Part shown: one piece after another, positions 39,906 to 48,627 of the stretch
How the letters are laid out: each line of letters opens with the position of its first letter
Position numbering within the stretch: the stretch's first letter is position 1
DNA from: CAVQFB01 sp963711675
GTDB lineage: Bacteria; Acidobacteriota; Terriglobia; Terriglobales; Acidobacteriaceae
DNA length: 64,000 nt
Reading direction: 5' to 3'
NCBI GenBank assembly: GCA_963711675.1
Contig: CAVQFB010000011.1
Location: forward strand, 310,001-374,000
Translations under genes and position numbers: made by a program
The notes under the pieces: generated by a model
Seen by the model: the letters and a program-made list of their open reading frames with translations, nothing else
Databases searched by the model: none
Told to the model about the DNA's origin: nothing

Positions 39906-41126
39906 TCACGCGCCTTTTTTCGCGAACAGCGACTTCAGCCGCGAACTCCAGCGGCTGTCTTGCAAGCCGCGTGCGATCCGCGCCCGGTGCCCGTAGAACA
40001 ACATGCCGAGCAGCGTCGCGTACTCCGGTTCGGCCAGCGCAGCCGGCATTCTGGCGATTGCGGTTGGCCAGGAAAGACGCACCGGCCGGCGCAACACGGA
40101 TTCTGCAATATCGAAGATTCCCGGCAGGCGCGACGCGCCACCGCTCAACACAATGCCTCCCAGGCAGCGCTCCAGCATCCCGTGGTGACGCAAGTTATCG
40201 CGCACCATCTCGAACAATTCGCGGGCACGGGGCTCGAGAATTTCTCCTACCAGGCGCTGCGATAACAGCCGCGAAGGACGGTCGCCGACCGATGGGACTT
40301 CCACCTCGTTGCCTTCTGGAATGAGGGTGGGAATGGCATTCCCGTACAGCTTCTTGATCTTTTCCGCTTCGTTCATGGGCGTGCACATGCCCACGGACAG
40401 GTCGCTGGTGAAGTGGTCGCCGCCGATCGGAATGACTGCGGTGTGAGCGATCGCATTTTCCTGGAATACGACCATCTCGGTCGAACCTGCTCCCAGATCA
40501 GCCACGCATACACCCATCTCGCGCTCATCAGCGCGCAGCACGGCGTCGGCGCAGGCGAGCGGCTCAAACACCGTGTCCTCGACATGAACGCCCGCGCGAT
40601 TCACTGCTGAAATCACATTCTGAGCCGCGCTCGACGACGCCGTGATCATGTGGACCCTAACTTCGAGACGGCTCGCCACCATTCCGAGCGGATCGTGAAC
40701 GCTGGTGTGTTCGTCGAGGATGAACTCCTGCGGAAGCAGGTGAATGATCTCGCGGTCCTGCGGCAGGGGGATCGCACGAGCCTTGTCAACCGCCATGCGA
40801 ATTTCGTCGCGTGTGATTTCACGGGCCCGTGTACCGAAACCGATTCCGCCGTGGCTATTGAGTCCGCGGACGTGCGCTCCGGCGATGCCTACGACGGCGT
40901 GCTCGATGGGCGCTCCGGCGATGTCTTCCGCCTGCTCCACCGCTTTCTGGATGGAGGAGACGGCTTTCTCCAAGTCGACAATGACGCCCTTGCGTGAGCC
41001 ACGAGACTCGCTCATGCCGTGACCGCGATAGCGGAGACCGTTGTCGGTGACTTCCGCCATCAAAACGCACGTCTTAGCGCTGCCTACGTCAATCGCCGTC
41101 AGAAAACTTGCTTGCTGGTTCCCCAT
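39906..41126 (-). CDS. ftsA: Cell division protein FtsA
   Basis: Actin-like protein that ties FtsZ to the membrane. ATG 41126 (MGNQQASFLTAIDVGSAK) lies two bases after the ftsQ stop. An upstream extension of the frame to 41585 overlaps ftsQ and is not coding. Motifs: AIDVGSAKTCVL (phosphate 1), IVGIAGAHVRG in the 1C/SHS2 region, VADLGAGSTEMVVF (phosphate 2), GIVLSGGASRLPG (adenosine). C-terminal basic residues (RLKSLFAKKGA) fit the membrane-targeting helix. About 406 aa. Confidence 0.95.
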   Translation of the reverse strand: MGNQQASFLTAIDVGSAKTCVLMAEVTDNGLRYRGHGMSESRGSRKGVIVDLEKAVSSIQKAVEQAEDIAGAPIEHAVVGIAGAHVRGLNSHGGIGFGTRAREITRDEIRMAVDKARAIPLPQDREIIHLLPQEFILDEHTSVHDPLGMVASRLEVRVHMITASSSAAQNVISAVNRAGVHVEDTVFEPLACADAVLRADEREMGVCVADLGAGSTEMVVFQENAIAHTAVIPIGGDHFTSDLSVGMCTPMNEAEKIKKLYGNAIPTLIPEGNEVEVPSVGDRPSRLLSQRLVGEILEPRARELFEMVRDNLRHHGMLERCLGGIVLSGGASRLPGIFDIAESVLRRPVRLSWPTAIARMPAALAEPEYATLLGMLFYGHRARIARGLQDSRWSSRLKSLFAKKGA

Positions 41127-41128
41127 GC

Positions 41129-42358
41129 CTATGGATGATCCTGCTCTTTCGCAATCGCTGGACTCGGTTTCTGGTTGCCGGTTGAAATGTTCTGCTGAAT
41201 CACGGACGGGCCCGGTTTTTTCGTCGTGACTGGCCCAGAAGCAGCCTTGAGCGCGGCCTTTGAGGCCGGTGCGTTTTTCGTGACTGGCTTGGCCGCATGT
41301 TTCGCGCGGGCAATTTTCTTTTTCTTGATCGCGGGTTGCAGGACCGACTTCGCCACGACCTTGGTAGCAGCAACGTTCGCGGCCAGCTTCGTGGGAACCG
41401 GCTTTTGTGGCGGTGTGTCGTGATGAATCAACGCGACCGGCTTGACCCCGGCCGACATCGCAGCCTTCACAGCGGCCGGTGATAAGGGCGGCTGCTTCAC
41501 GGCCCCGTGCAGATCGGGGTTGACCACAATCTGCTGGTCGTAACGAAGATCCACCGAGTCGAGCTTGTCGAATTGCTGCCGCCATTCGCGAGCGTGGCTG
41601 AAATAAATCTTGTAGCGGTCAAGGAAATTGGATGAACCAAGGTGAACCAGCACTTCGCCAGAAGGATCGGCGGCGGTGACCTTCACGTCGTCCAGATCGG
41701 AGAGGTCCACTTCGCTGAGGTCCTGGGAGTAATGTGCGCCGTCCGCGTCAAGATCGCGAATCAGCTGGTTGTAGGTCTTCATCCGCACGACGCGAGTGGA
41801 AAGCGGTTCACTGGCGTTCATTCCGAGGATCACGGGAAACGAGTACTTCTTCTTGGCGCCGGACGGCAACTCCATGAGCGTGCCGCCGGCATCGATCAGC
41901 GATATGCGAGGGCCGATGCGGGCAAAGGCTACGGGCGTGCGCTCGTTAATCTCAACCTTCAGGCGATTGGGCGCAAAGCGCATGATGCTGGCCGACTCCA
42001 CCCAGGGAATCTGTTCGAGCTGCGCTTTGCGCTGGCTCAGCGGGATGAAGAAGATATTGCGGCCAATGTCGCCGCCGAGCACCTCCATCACCTGAGCGTG
42101 GGTAACGTTGTGCGTGCCGGTGATGTCGATGTTGTCGCTCGAGTCGATGCGGAAACGCCACGAGTGCTCGCCATATTTGTAGAGCGCGCCCGCGCCGAGC
42201 GCTCCGAAGAAGATAAGGATGGCGGCAATCGCCGTCCACTTCAGCCGCGTCGCAGTCTTCTTGGGGATGGAACCACGGCGGACGGAGACACGCTTCTGCC
42301 CGCGAAGGAATGGCGATTCCTGCTCCACCTCGAGATCAAGCAAGCGCGCATCGTCCAT
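41129..42358 (-). CDS. ftsQ: Cell division protein FtsQ with extended C-terminal tail
   Basis: Bitopic divisome protein: cytoplasmic N-terminus (FLRGQKRVSVRRG), transmembrane helix at about 42-60, POTRA domain (IDITGTHNVTHAQVMEVLG, then NIFFIPLSQRKAQLEQIPWV), and FtsQ domain (VEINERTPVAFARIG). The last 115 residues or so are Lys/Ala/Pro-rich and seem disordered, which is unusual. The ATG at 42358 has no Shine-Dalgarno sequence; another frame starting at 42437 (MARKSSPTISQEELYPSED) leads into it and a one-base indel near 42355 would add about 27 residues. Confidence 0.92.
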   Translation of the reverse strand: MDDARLLDLEVEQESPFLRGQKRVSVRRGSIPKKTATRLKWTAIAAILIFFGALGAGALYKYGEHSWRFRIDSSDNIDITGTHNVTHAQVMEVLGGDIGRNIFFIPLSQRKAQLEQIPWVESASIMRFAPNRLKVEINERTPVAFARIGPRISLIDAGGTLMELPSGAKKKYSFPVILGMNASEPLSTRVVRMKTYNQLIRDLDADGAHYSQDLSEVDLSDLDDVKVTAADPSGEVLVHLGSSNFLDRYKIYFSHAREWRQQFDKLDSVDLRYDQQIVVNPDLHGAVKQPPLSPAAVKAAMSAGVKPVALIHHDTPPQKPVPTKLAANVAATKVVAKSVLQPAIKKKKIARAKHAAKPVTKNAPASKAALKAASGPVTTKKPGPSVIQQNISTGNQKPSPAIAKEQDHP

Positions 42359-42555
42359 CTCTGTCGCGCGCGAAATCCTGATCTTCGGATGGGTACAACT
42401 CTTCCTGCGAGATGGTGGGACTGCTTTTCCGCGCCATCAAATCAGGTCAGTTGTCGAGAGGAATCGCTGAGCGAAACTACTATAAATGTTTTCTTGTGAA
42501 TTAAGACACAAAAAACCGCGAGATTTTTCATGGGAACTTGAAATGCAAATCGCAG

Positions 42556-42577
42556 AAAAAAGCGGGCCGAAGCCCGC
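42556..42577 (-). terminator. Rho-independent terminator inside the dcw cluster
   Basis: On the minus strand GCGGGC-TTCG-GCCCGC (42577-42562) is followed by TTTTTT. It lies between the hypothetical gene at 42643 and ftsQ, so transcripts from murC should largely end here and ftsQ-ftsA-ftsZ need read-through or their own promoter in 42359-42555. Confidence 0.88.
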
Positions 42578-42642
42578 AGGTTGGAGAGAGAAATTAAAAA
42601 TCAAGCGCTCCGAAAAATGAGGAACCCTGCCTCGGCTACAGA

Positions 42643-43122
42643 CTACTGTTCGTCATCGATGTCAATCGCGTTGGTGACTTGCGGGACCACCACGCGGACG
42701 TTCGGAACGTGAACATCGATCGCCGGGATGTCAACCACGAATCTTCCGTCCTGGGGACAAACTACTCTCATTCCGTGAACCTGGTCAGCCGCCATCTGGC
42801 GCGCTTGTTCGATCTCACCGCGATGTCTTTCCACTTCCCGCCGAACCATACGCGCCTGGTCAACCATAAGGCGAACCTGGTCGTGGCTCATCTCGACCCG
42901 GTCGCGCTCCAGTCGAGCGCGCTCCACCTGGGCCGGAATGCTGTAGGGCAGGAATTCCGAGCGGACGTATGCCTTCAAGCAGGTGGAATATTCCTGCGCG
43001 ACGGCCAGAGGCTTGTCGAGGTAGCGGTGCGCCCAAGGCAGGCGGCCGGCACGATAGTCGTGGCTGAGTCCCAGAGCCATGACTGCGATCGCTATGAAAT
43101 ACAACCCTTTAGCAGATGACAT
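42643..43122 (-). CDS. Membrane-anchored coiled-coil protein inside the dcw cluster
   Basis: 159 aa from ATG 43122 (MSSAKGLYFIAIAVMALG) with GGGGAG eight bases upstream. It has an N-terminal membrane helix (about 6-18), then a long charged helix predicted to be coiled coil (QVERARLERDRVEMSHDQVR, REVERHRGEIEQARQMAADQ), and a short beta-rich C-terminus VDIPAIDVHVPNVRVVVP with an acidic end DIDDEQ. Family not recognised. It lies between murC and ftsQ, where other bacteria often have murB or ddl, and is followed by a terminator. Confidence 0.72.
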   Translation of the reverse strand: MSSAKGLYFIAIAVMALGLSHDYRAGRLPWAHRYLDKPLAVAQEYSTCLKAYVRSEFLPYSIPAQVERARLERDRVEMSHDQVRLMVDQARMVRREVERHRGEIEQARQMAADQVHGMRVVCPQDGRFVVDIPAIDVHVPNVRVVVPQVTNAIDIDDEQ

Positions 43123-43294
43123 AGCCAACTCCCCATCTCTGTTATGCCCTGTTAGACGAGGAAGAAAATGTTTTGTTACCCGGGAAAGCAGGCAAAAAAG
43201 GAAGAAAATTCTAGTGGGGATCGAGGCTGAAGGGAAAGGCATCCGACGCTGAGAAGATGCCTTTTAAAGGTGCCCGGGTCCCTCCAAAGGAAGG

Positions 43295-44695
43295 TTAGGC
43301 CGGCTGGCGAGCCTTCAATTTTTCGAGGATCATGGGTCCGAGCTGGGAGACACTGCCGGCTCCGAGAGTCAGGACCATGTCACCTTCCTCGGCCATAACA
43401 GCCACAGTTTCGACTGCCTCAGCAAAAGAAGTCCGGTAGCAGGCGTCCTTCTTCCCTTCGTCGTGGATCCGCTGCGCCAGGACTTCGCCCGTGATGCCGG
43501 CAATAGGCTGCTCGCTGGCCGCATAGATGTCGAGCACGACGAGCGAGTCGGCATCGTCGAAGGCGTGGGCGAACTCATCCATTAGCGACTGCGTCCGTGT
43601 GTAACGGTGCGGCTGAAAGATGACATGAACCTTGTGAAATCCGCACTGGCGCGCGGCGGCCAGAGTGGCGCGAATCTCTGTTGGGTGATGGCCGTAATCG
43701 TCGATCACGCTAATGCCCGAGACTTTGCCTCGTAACTGGAAGCGGCGGTCGACGCCGCGGAAGTTATCGAGGGCGGTGCGGATGTGCTCCAGGCTGACGT
43801 CTAACCCGGTGCCGACCGCCAAGGCAGCGGTCGCGTTCAGCACATTATGAGTGCCCGGAACATGCAGGCTAAATTCACCCAGATCCTTTCCCCGGTAACT
43901 CACTCTGAAGCGGCTGACGGGGCGGTGTTCGTCCGAATTCAGCTCGGTCTGGCCCAGCCGGATATGGAAGTCGGAGGCGCGGCGTGTACCGTAGGTCAGC
44001 ACCCGACGCTGCACTTGAGGCAAAAGGCGGCGGAGTAGCGGGTCATCGTTGCAGGCGACGATCATCCCATAAAAAGGGACGCGGTCCATAAAGTCGAGGA
44101 AGGTGCGCTTCACGTCGCGCATATTCCGGTAGCAGTCCATGTGCTCCCGGTCGATGTTGGTCACGACGGAGAGGATCGGGGAAAGCTTCAGGAACGAACG
44201 ATCGCTCTCGTCGGCTTCGGCGACGAGGTATTCGGAGCGGCCGAGGCGTGCGTTCGATCCCATAGCGTCGACGCGGCCCCCGACAACCACGGTGGGATCC
44301 AGGCCTCCGGCGGCGAGGACGGCAGCCACCATCGACGTAGTAGTGGTCTTCCCGTGCATGCCGGCGATGGCGATGCCGTATTTCAGCCGCATCAGTTCAG
44401 ACAGCATCTCAGCGCGCCGGATCACCGGGATATGCAGATTGTGCGCCTGAGCAACTTCCGGATTCGCAGGATCGATGGCCGTGCTGGTGACGACCACTTC
44501 CGCACCCACGACGTTTTCTGCGCGATGGCCTTCGAAAACCGTCGCACCGAGGCTCGCCAGTCTCTGCGTAACCGAAGAACTCTTCAGGTCAGAGCCCGAG
44601 ACCTTGTAGCCAAGGTTCAGCAGCACCTCGGCAATGCCGCTCATGCCGATGCCGCCGATGCCTACGAAATGAATGCGCTGAATCTTGGCAAACAT
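43295..44695 (-). CDS. murC: UDP-N-acetylmuramate--L-alanine ligase MurC
   Basis: 466 aa. Adds L-Ala to UDP-MurNAc in the cytoplasm. N-terminal Rossmann motif HFVGIGGIGMSG, ATP loop GMHGKTTTTSMVA, EADESD, NIDREHMDCY and C-terminal DDYGHHPTEIRATL are all present. Reading frame intact. It precedes the coiled-coil gene after a gap of about 170 bases. Confidence 0.96.
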   Translation of the reverse strand: MFAKIQRIHFVGIGGIGMSGIAEVLLNLGYKVSGSDLKSSSVTQRLASLGATVFEGHRAENVVGAEVVVTSTAIDPANPEVAQAHNLHIPVIRRAEMLSELMRLKYGIAIAGMHGKTTTTSMVAAVLAAGGLDPTVVVGGRVDAMGSNARLGRSEYLVAEADESDRSFLKLSPILSVVTNIDREHMDCYRNMRDVKRTFLDFMDRVPFYGMIVACNDDPLLRRLLPQVQRRVLTYGTRRASDFHIRLGQTELNSDEHRPVSRFRVSYRGKDLGEFSLHVPGTHNVLNATAALAVGTGLDVSLEHIRTALDNFRGVDRRFQLRGKVSGISVIDDYGHHPTEIRATLAAARQCGFHKVHVIFQPHRYTRTQSLMDEFAHAFDDADSLVVLDIYAASEQPIAGITGEVLAQRIHDEGKKDACYRTSFAEAVETVAVMAEEGDMVLTLGAGSVSQLGPMILEKLKARQPA

Positions 44696-44712
44696 GGAAT
44701 CTCGTCTTGGTT

Positions 44713-44750
44713 GTCATCCTGAGCGTAGTATCTGCTTCGCTCAGGATGAC
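44713..44750. repeat. Miniature inverted repeat of the GTCATCCTGAGCG family
   Basis: Perfect 13-bp arms GTCATCCTGAGCG (44713-44725) and CGCTCAGGATGAC (44738-44750) around a 12-base loop, inserted between murG and murC. Same core as the intergenic repeats at 15.3, 37.5, 60.5 and 61.1 kb. Confidence 0.8.
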
Positions 44751-44767
44751 AGTCTTAGGCATTGAGT

Positions 44768-45838
44768 CTATGCGACCATTGCCAGTTTCGCGGCCATCTG
44801 CGCGATTTCGCGGGCCGCGTTGGGATGCGACAGCTTCTTCGCGGCTGCTTCCATGCGTTCAATCCGGATCCGATCCTTCAGCAGCGAGATTACGATTTCC
44901 GCCAGCTGCTCCGGCGTCAGGTTCGACTCCTCCAGCAGCACTGCAGCACCCGCCTTTTCGAGCGCCTTCGCGTTGACCTTCTGGTGATCGTCCGCCGCCC
45001 GCGGAAACGGAATGAACACTGCTGCCTTACCCGCCGCTGTTATTTCCGCAACGGTACTTGCACCCGAGCGGCAAATCACCAGGTCAGCCCTGGCGAACAT
45101 CCCTGGCATATCGTCGATGAACGGCGAGACCTCAGCCTCGAAGCCAGCGCGTCGGTATCCGTCCCGCGCGTCATTATAGTCACGCTCGCCAGTTTGGTGG
45201 ATGATCCGCAGACCGGGAAGGTCTGTTCGAAGAATTGGGAGGGCGCCGACGACCGCCTGATTGATCGAGTGCGCTCCTTGGCTCCCGCCAAAAACCAGCA
45301 GGGTCGGGAAGGTCGTCCGCTCTCGATTTTGAGTCACCCGGAAGAACGCCTGACGCACTGGCACGCCCGTCACCTGGCAGCGCGAGAAGTAGCGGGCGGT
45401 CTGCTCGAAGTGCACGGCAGCTGCTGAGACCATCGGCGCGACAATCCGATTCGCAAATCCCGGCACTGCGTTGGGCTCAAAGGCCAGCGTCGGAGTGCCG
45501 GCAAGCGCGGCGGCCAGCATGGTTGGTCCGGAAGCGTATCCGCCCACCCCAATCACCACGCCGGGGTGAAATTCCGCGAGCAGGCAGCGGGCGCTCCAGA
45601 TGGCGCGGGGCAGGTCAAGAGCAGTCTTCAGCCGCGTCGCAAGGCTGACATTCTTGAGAGCGCCCACCTGGATGAGCCGCAACTCGAACCCTGCGGCAGG
45701 CACGAGGCGGTTTTCGATCCCGCGCGCCGTACCGACAAATAGCACCTCCGCACGATAGTCCTGACGGAGCTGTTGGGCGATGGCAATCGCCGGAATGACA
45801 TGGCCGCCAGTGCCGCCACCAGCGAGAATCACGCGCAT
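44768..45838 (-). CDS. murG: UDP-GlcNAc transferase MurG
   Basis: 356 aa GT28 glycosyltransferase that converts lipid I to lipid II on the inner face of the membrane. Signatures: N-terminal AGGGTGGHVIPAIAIAQQL, GVGGYASGPTMLAA, LVFGGSQGAHSIN and the UDP-GlcNAc site CRSGASTVAEITAAGKAAV with PFPRAADDHQKVNA. Frame intact. Confidence 0.96.
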   Translation of the reverse strand: MRVILAGGGTGGHVIPAIAIAQQLRQDYRAEVLFVGTARGIENRLVPAAGFELRLIQVGALKNVSLATRLKTALDLPRAIWSARCLLAEFHPGVVIGVGGYASGPTMLAAALAGTPTLAFEPNAVPGFANRIVAPMVSAAAVHFEQTARYFSRCQVTGVPVRQAFFRVTQNRERTTFPTLLVFGGSQGAHSINQAVVGALPILRTDLPGLRIIHQTGERDYNDARDGYRRAGFEAEVSPFIDDMPGMFARADLVICRSGASTVAEITAAGKAAVFIPFPRAADDHQKVNAKALEKAGAAVLLEESNLTPEQLAEIVISLLKDRIRIERMEAAAKKLSHPNAAREIAQMAAKLAMVA

Positions 45839-45887
45839 GAGGTGAATATAAACGGTAGCTGGTAGTAAGCGGCTAGTAGCGAGGCCA

Positions 45888-46979
45888 TCACTCCGCCTGC
45901 TTGGTGACGTTCAGCAGAACGCCTACGCAGGCGAGCGTTACAAACAGAGAAGATCCGCCATAAGAAACGAAGGGCAGCGGAATGCCTTTGGTCGGCATCA
46001 GGCCGAGAACCACGCTGATGTTGATGAAAGCCTGCAGCACGACCATGCTGGTGATGCCGACGGCGAGGAGCCGTCCAAAAGTATCCTGGGTACGGACGGC
46101 GGCGCGCACCCCGCGCCACAGAAAGACAGCGAACAGCGCGATGACGATGAGAGCGCCGAGCAGGCCCAATTCCTCCGCCGTTACCGCAAAAATGAAATCG
46201 GTGTGCGGCTCGGGCAGGTAAAAGAGCTTTTGCTTGCCTTCCATCAGGCCGACGCCCGTGATCCCGCCTGTGGACACCGCGATCAGGGACTGAATGATGT
46301 GAAAGCCCCGGCCCTGCGGATCGGAGTAGGGATTGACGAAGGCGAGAATGCGGTCCCGGCGATACGCTACGTGGAAGATCAGAAGATAAAGAGGCAGCAG
46401 AGAGGCGGCGGCAGCATAGCCAAAATAGCGAAGCTGGATACCGGCAACGAAAAGAATGCAAGCTGTGATGCCTGCACAAGCAATGGCCGTGCCGAGATCG
46501 GGCTGAAAGACGATGAGCGCGAGAAAGACCACCGTAGGCGCGATGGCAGGCAACAGAGTATTGCGCCAGTCATCCATCGACTTGATGCGGCTCTCGAGAA
46601 AGAAGGCCAGAAAGAGGATCAAAGCGGGCTTGGCCACTTCCGAGGGCTGAAACGAGAGCGGCCCCAGGTGGAACCAGCGGTGCGTGTGATGCGACCGGTC
46701 CAGGAAGAAGACCGAAATCAGGATGAGCGTGGTGAAGCCGAGCAGGCAGAAAACCACAGCCGGATGCTTGTAGCGGCGGTAGTCGATCTTCATCGCCACC
46801 ACCATGGCCGCCAGACCCGCCACCGACCAGGCAAGCTGTTTCAAGACGAAGGTGTAGGGCGAGCCGAAGCGCTCCTTTGCCATCACCGCCGAGGCGCTGA
46901 ACACCATCACCAGGCCGAGAAAGACAAGCAAGAGGACTACGGTGAACAACCAACGGTCTACACTAACGCGCTTTGCCAC
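45888..46979 (-). CDS. ftsW: Peptidoglycan glycosyltransferase FtsW
   Basis: 363 aa SEDS-family polymerase with about ten transmembrane helices. Motifs: HHTHRWFHLGPLSFQPSE, FQPDLGTA, GITGVGLMEGKQKLFYLP, EPHTDFIFAVTAEELG and the C-terminal LPFVSYGGSS. Works with FtsI in septal peptidoglycan synthesis. It sits between murD and murG as in many dcw clusters. Confidence 0.95.
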   Translation of the reverse strand: MAKRVSVDRWLFTVVLLLVFLGLVMVFSASAVMAKERFGSPYTFVLKQLAWSVAGLAAMVVAMKIDYRRYKHPAVVFCLLGFTTLILISVFFLDRSHHTHRWFHLGPLSFQPSEVAKPALILFLAFFLESRIKSMDDWRNTLLPAIAPTVVFLALIVFQPDLGTAIACAGITACILFVAGIQLRYFGYAAAASLLPLYLLIFHVAYRRDRILAFVNPYSDPQGRGFHIIQSLIAVSTGGITGVGLMEGKQKLFYLPEPHTDFIFAVTAEELGLLGALIVIALFAVFLWRGVRAAVRTQDTFGRLLAVGITSMVVLQAFINISVVLGLMPTKGIPLPFVSYGGSSLFVTLACVGVLLNVTKQAE

Positions 46980-47083
46980 AAGAGATTTATTCCACCACGG
47001 AGACGCAGAGTCGTAGAAGTTTTTTCGCGGGGATCGGGTGTGGAGATTGACTCTTTTGGTTCAGGAGATCTTCTGAGGCAGCT

Positions 47084-48466
47084 CTAGCTGCTCCGCACCG
47101 ACTCTTCGCGCGATTGCTCGACCAGAGCGTGCACGACTTCCTTGAAAACGCCGCCGCGGTGTTCGTAGTTCTGGAACTGATCGAAACTGGCGCAGGCGGG
47201 GGCCAGCAGGACCACGTCACCCTCTTGGGCAACGGCGGAAGCGCGGCGGATGGCATTCTCCAGGGTCTCGGCGTGAACGACTTCGGTGGCGCCCTTGATT
47301 TGCGACTCGATCTTCTCGGCGGCTGCACCGATGGTATACACGCGCTTCACTCGGTGCTGAAGCAGCTCATTCAGAACGGTGTAGTCGCTTCCCTTGTCTT
47401 TGCCGCCAAGGATCAGGTGGATATTCGCGGGAAAGGACTCCAACGCTTTGATCGTGGCGTCAACATTCGTAGCCTTGGAATCGTTGAAGTATTCGACGCC
47501 GCGAATGGTGGCCACGTATTCAAGCCTGTGTTCGACCGCCTTGAAGCGCTGAACGGCGCCGCGAATTTTCTCCGCGGAGCAACCGACTAGAACTCCAGCG
47601 GTCACCGCCGCCAGCGTATTTTCGACGTTGTGCGCGCCTTTGAGCGGAATTTCGCTGACCAGCATGATCTCGCGCTGGCCGCTGGCATCGCGAAACAGGA
47701 TACGGCCATCGCGCACGTAAGCGCCTTGTGACTGTTCCTTGTGCCGGCTGAACCAGAAAACCTGTGAGCGAATCCGGCTTGCCAGGCCCACGCAGGTGGG
47801 GTCATCGGCGTTCAGGACCGCTAAGTCACCGCCGTTCTGGTTCTCGAAAATCCGGGCCTTGGCGTCTACGTATGCCTGGAACGTGCGGTGGCGATCCAGG
47901 TGGTCAGGCGTGATGTTCAGGATTACAGCGACCTTCGGACGAAAGGTCTGAATCGTTTCCAATTGGAAGCTGGAAACCTCCAGCACGATATAGTCCCCCG
48001 GCCTTGCTTGCTCGACCAGGGAAATCGCCGGGGTTCCGATGTTGCCGCCGACCAGCGTCGAATAGCCACCCGCAACCAGAACTTCGCCGGTCAAAGTCGT
48101 AGTTGTGGTCTTACCGTTGGAACCGGTGATGGCGACGATGGGTCCTTGCAGGAACTGTGCCGCCAGTTCAATCTCGCCGATCACGGATTCGCCCAGGGTG
48201 CGGGCGTGAACCAGCATAGGGGCATCCACGGGCACGCCGGGGCTCACGATAATGAGATCCTGTCCGCGGAAGGTGCGCTCGCCGTGGCCACCGGTTTCGA
48301 CGGCGATGCCGTGGTCGAGCAGAATGGGGATCTCTGCTCGCAGCTGATCTTCAGTCTTGGCGTCGGAGACCGTCACACGCGCGCCCCGCGCCTTCGCAAA
48401 CAGAGCCGAGGCCACGCCTGACTTGCCAAGACCGACGATCAGTACGCGTTTGCCGTTAAGGTCCAT
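47084..48466 (-). CDS. murD: UDP-N-acetylmuramoylalanine--D-glutamate ligase MurD
   Basis: About 460 aa. N-terminal VLIVGLGKSGVASA, ATP loop ITGSNGKTTTTTL, ILNITPDHLDRH, NDSKATNVDATIKAL and C-terminal LAPACASFDQF are present. ATG 48466 (MDLNGKRVLIVG) is chosen; TTG 48475 in frame is an alternative and neither has a clear Shine-Dalgarno sequence. A degenerate CCACGGAGACGCAGAG sequence lies at 46992-47007, downstream of the gene. Confidence 0.95.
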   Translation of the reverse strand: MDLNGKRVLIVGLGKSGVASALFAKARGARVTVSDAKTEDQLRAEIPILLDHGIAVETGGHGERTFRGQDLIIVSPGVPVDAPMLVHARTLGESVIGEIELAAQFLQGPIVAITGSNGKTTTTTLTGEVLVAGGYSTLVGGNIGTPAISLVEQARPGDYIVLEVSSFQLETIQTFRPKVAVILNITPDHLDRHRTFQAYVDAKARIFENQNGGDLAVLNADDPTCVGLASRIRSQVFWFSRHKEQSQGAYVRDGRILFRDASGQREIMLVSEIPLKGAHNVENTLAAVTAGVLVGCSAEKIRGAVQRFKAVEHRLEYVATIRGVEYFNDSKATNVDATIKALESFPANIHLILGGKDKGSDYTVLNELLQHRVKRVYTIGAAAEKIESQIKGATEVVHAETLENAIRRASAVAQEGDVVLLAPACASFDQFQNYEHRGGVFKEVVHALVEQSREESVRSS

Positions 48467-48480
48467 CAGAGACAATTTTT

Positions 48481-48626
48481 ACCACGGAGGCACAGAGACA
48501 CAGAGCAAATTATTGCCGCCACAGGTGTGATCGGTGGAAAAAGATGTCCGCACCTTAGCGGACTTTGAAGAGCAGAAGGTCAGATATCCCGATTTATCTC
48601 TCTGTGCCTCTGTGCCTCGGTGGTGA
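48481..48626. repeat. MITE-like inverted repeat between mraY and murD
   Basis: Arms at 48481-48505 (starting ACCACGGAGGCACAGAG) and about 48598-48626 are inverted copies with about two mismatches in 25 bases. They enclose about 90 bases that contain a further hairpin GTCCGC-ACCTTA-GCGGAC. The right arm ends just before the mraY stop codon. A half copy lies near 46992. Confidence 0.75.
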
Positions 48627-48627
48627 A

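Noticed and set aside
41127..41585. N-terminal extension of the ftsA frame
   Set aside because: Lies entirely over ftsQ; FtsA sequence starts at MGNQQASFLTAIDVG.
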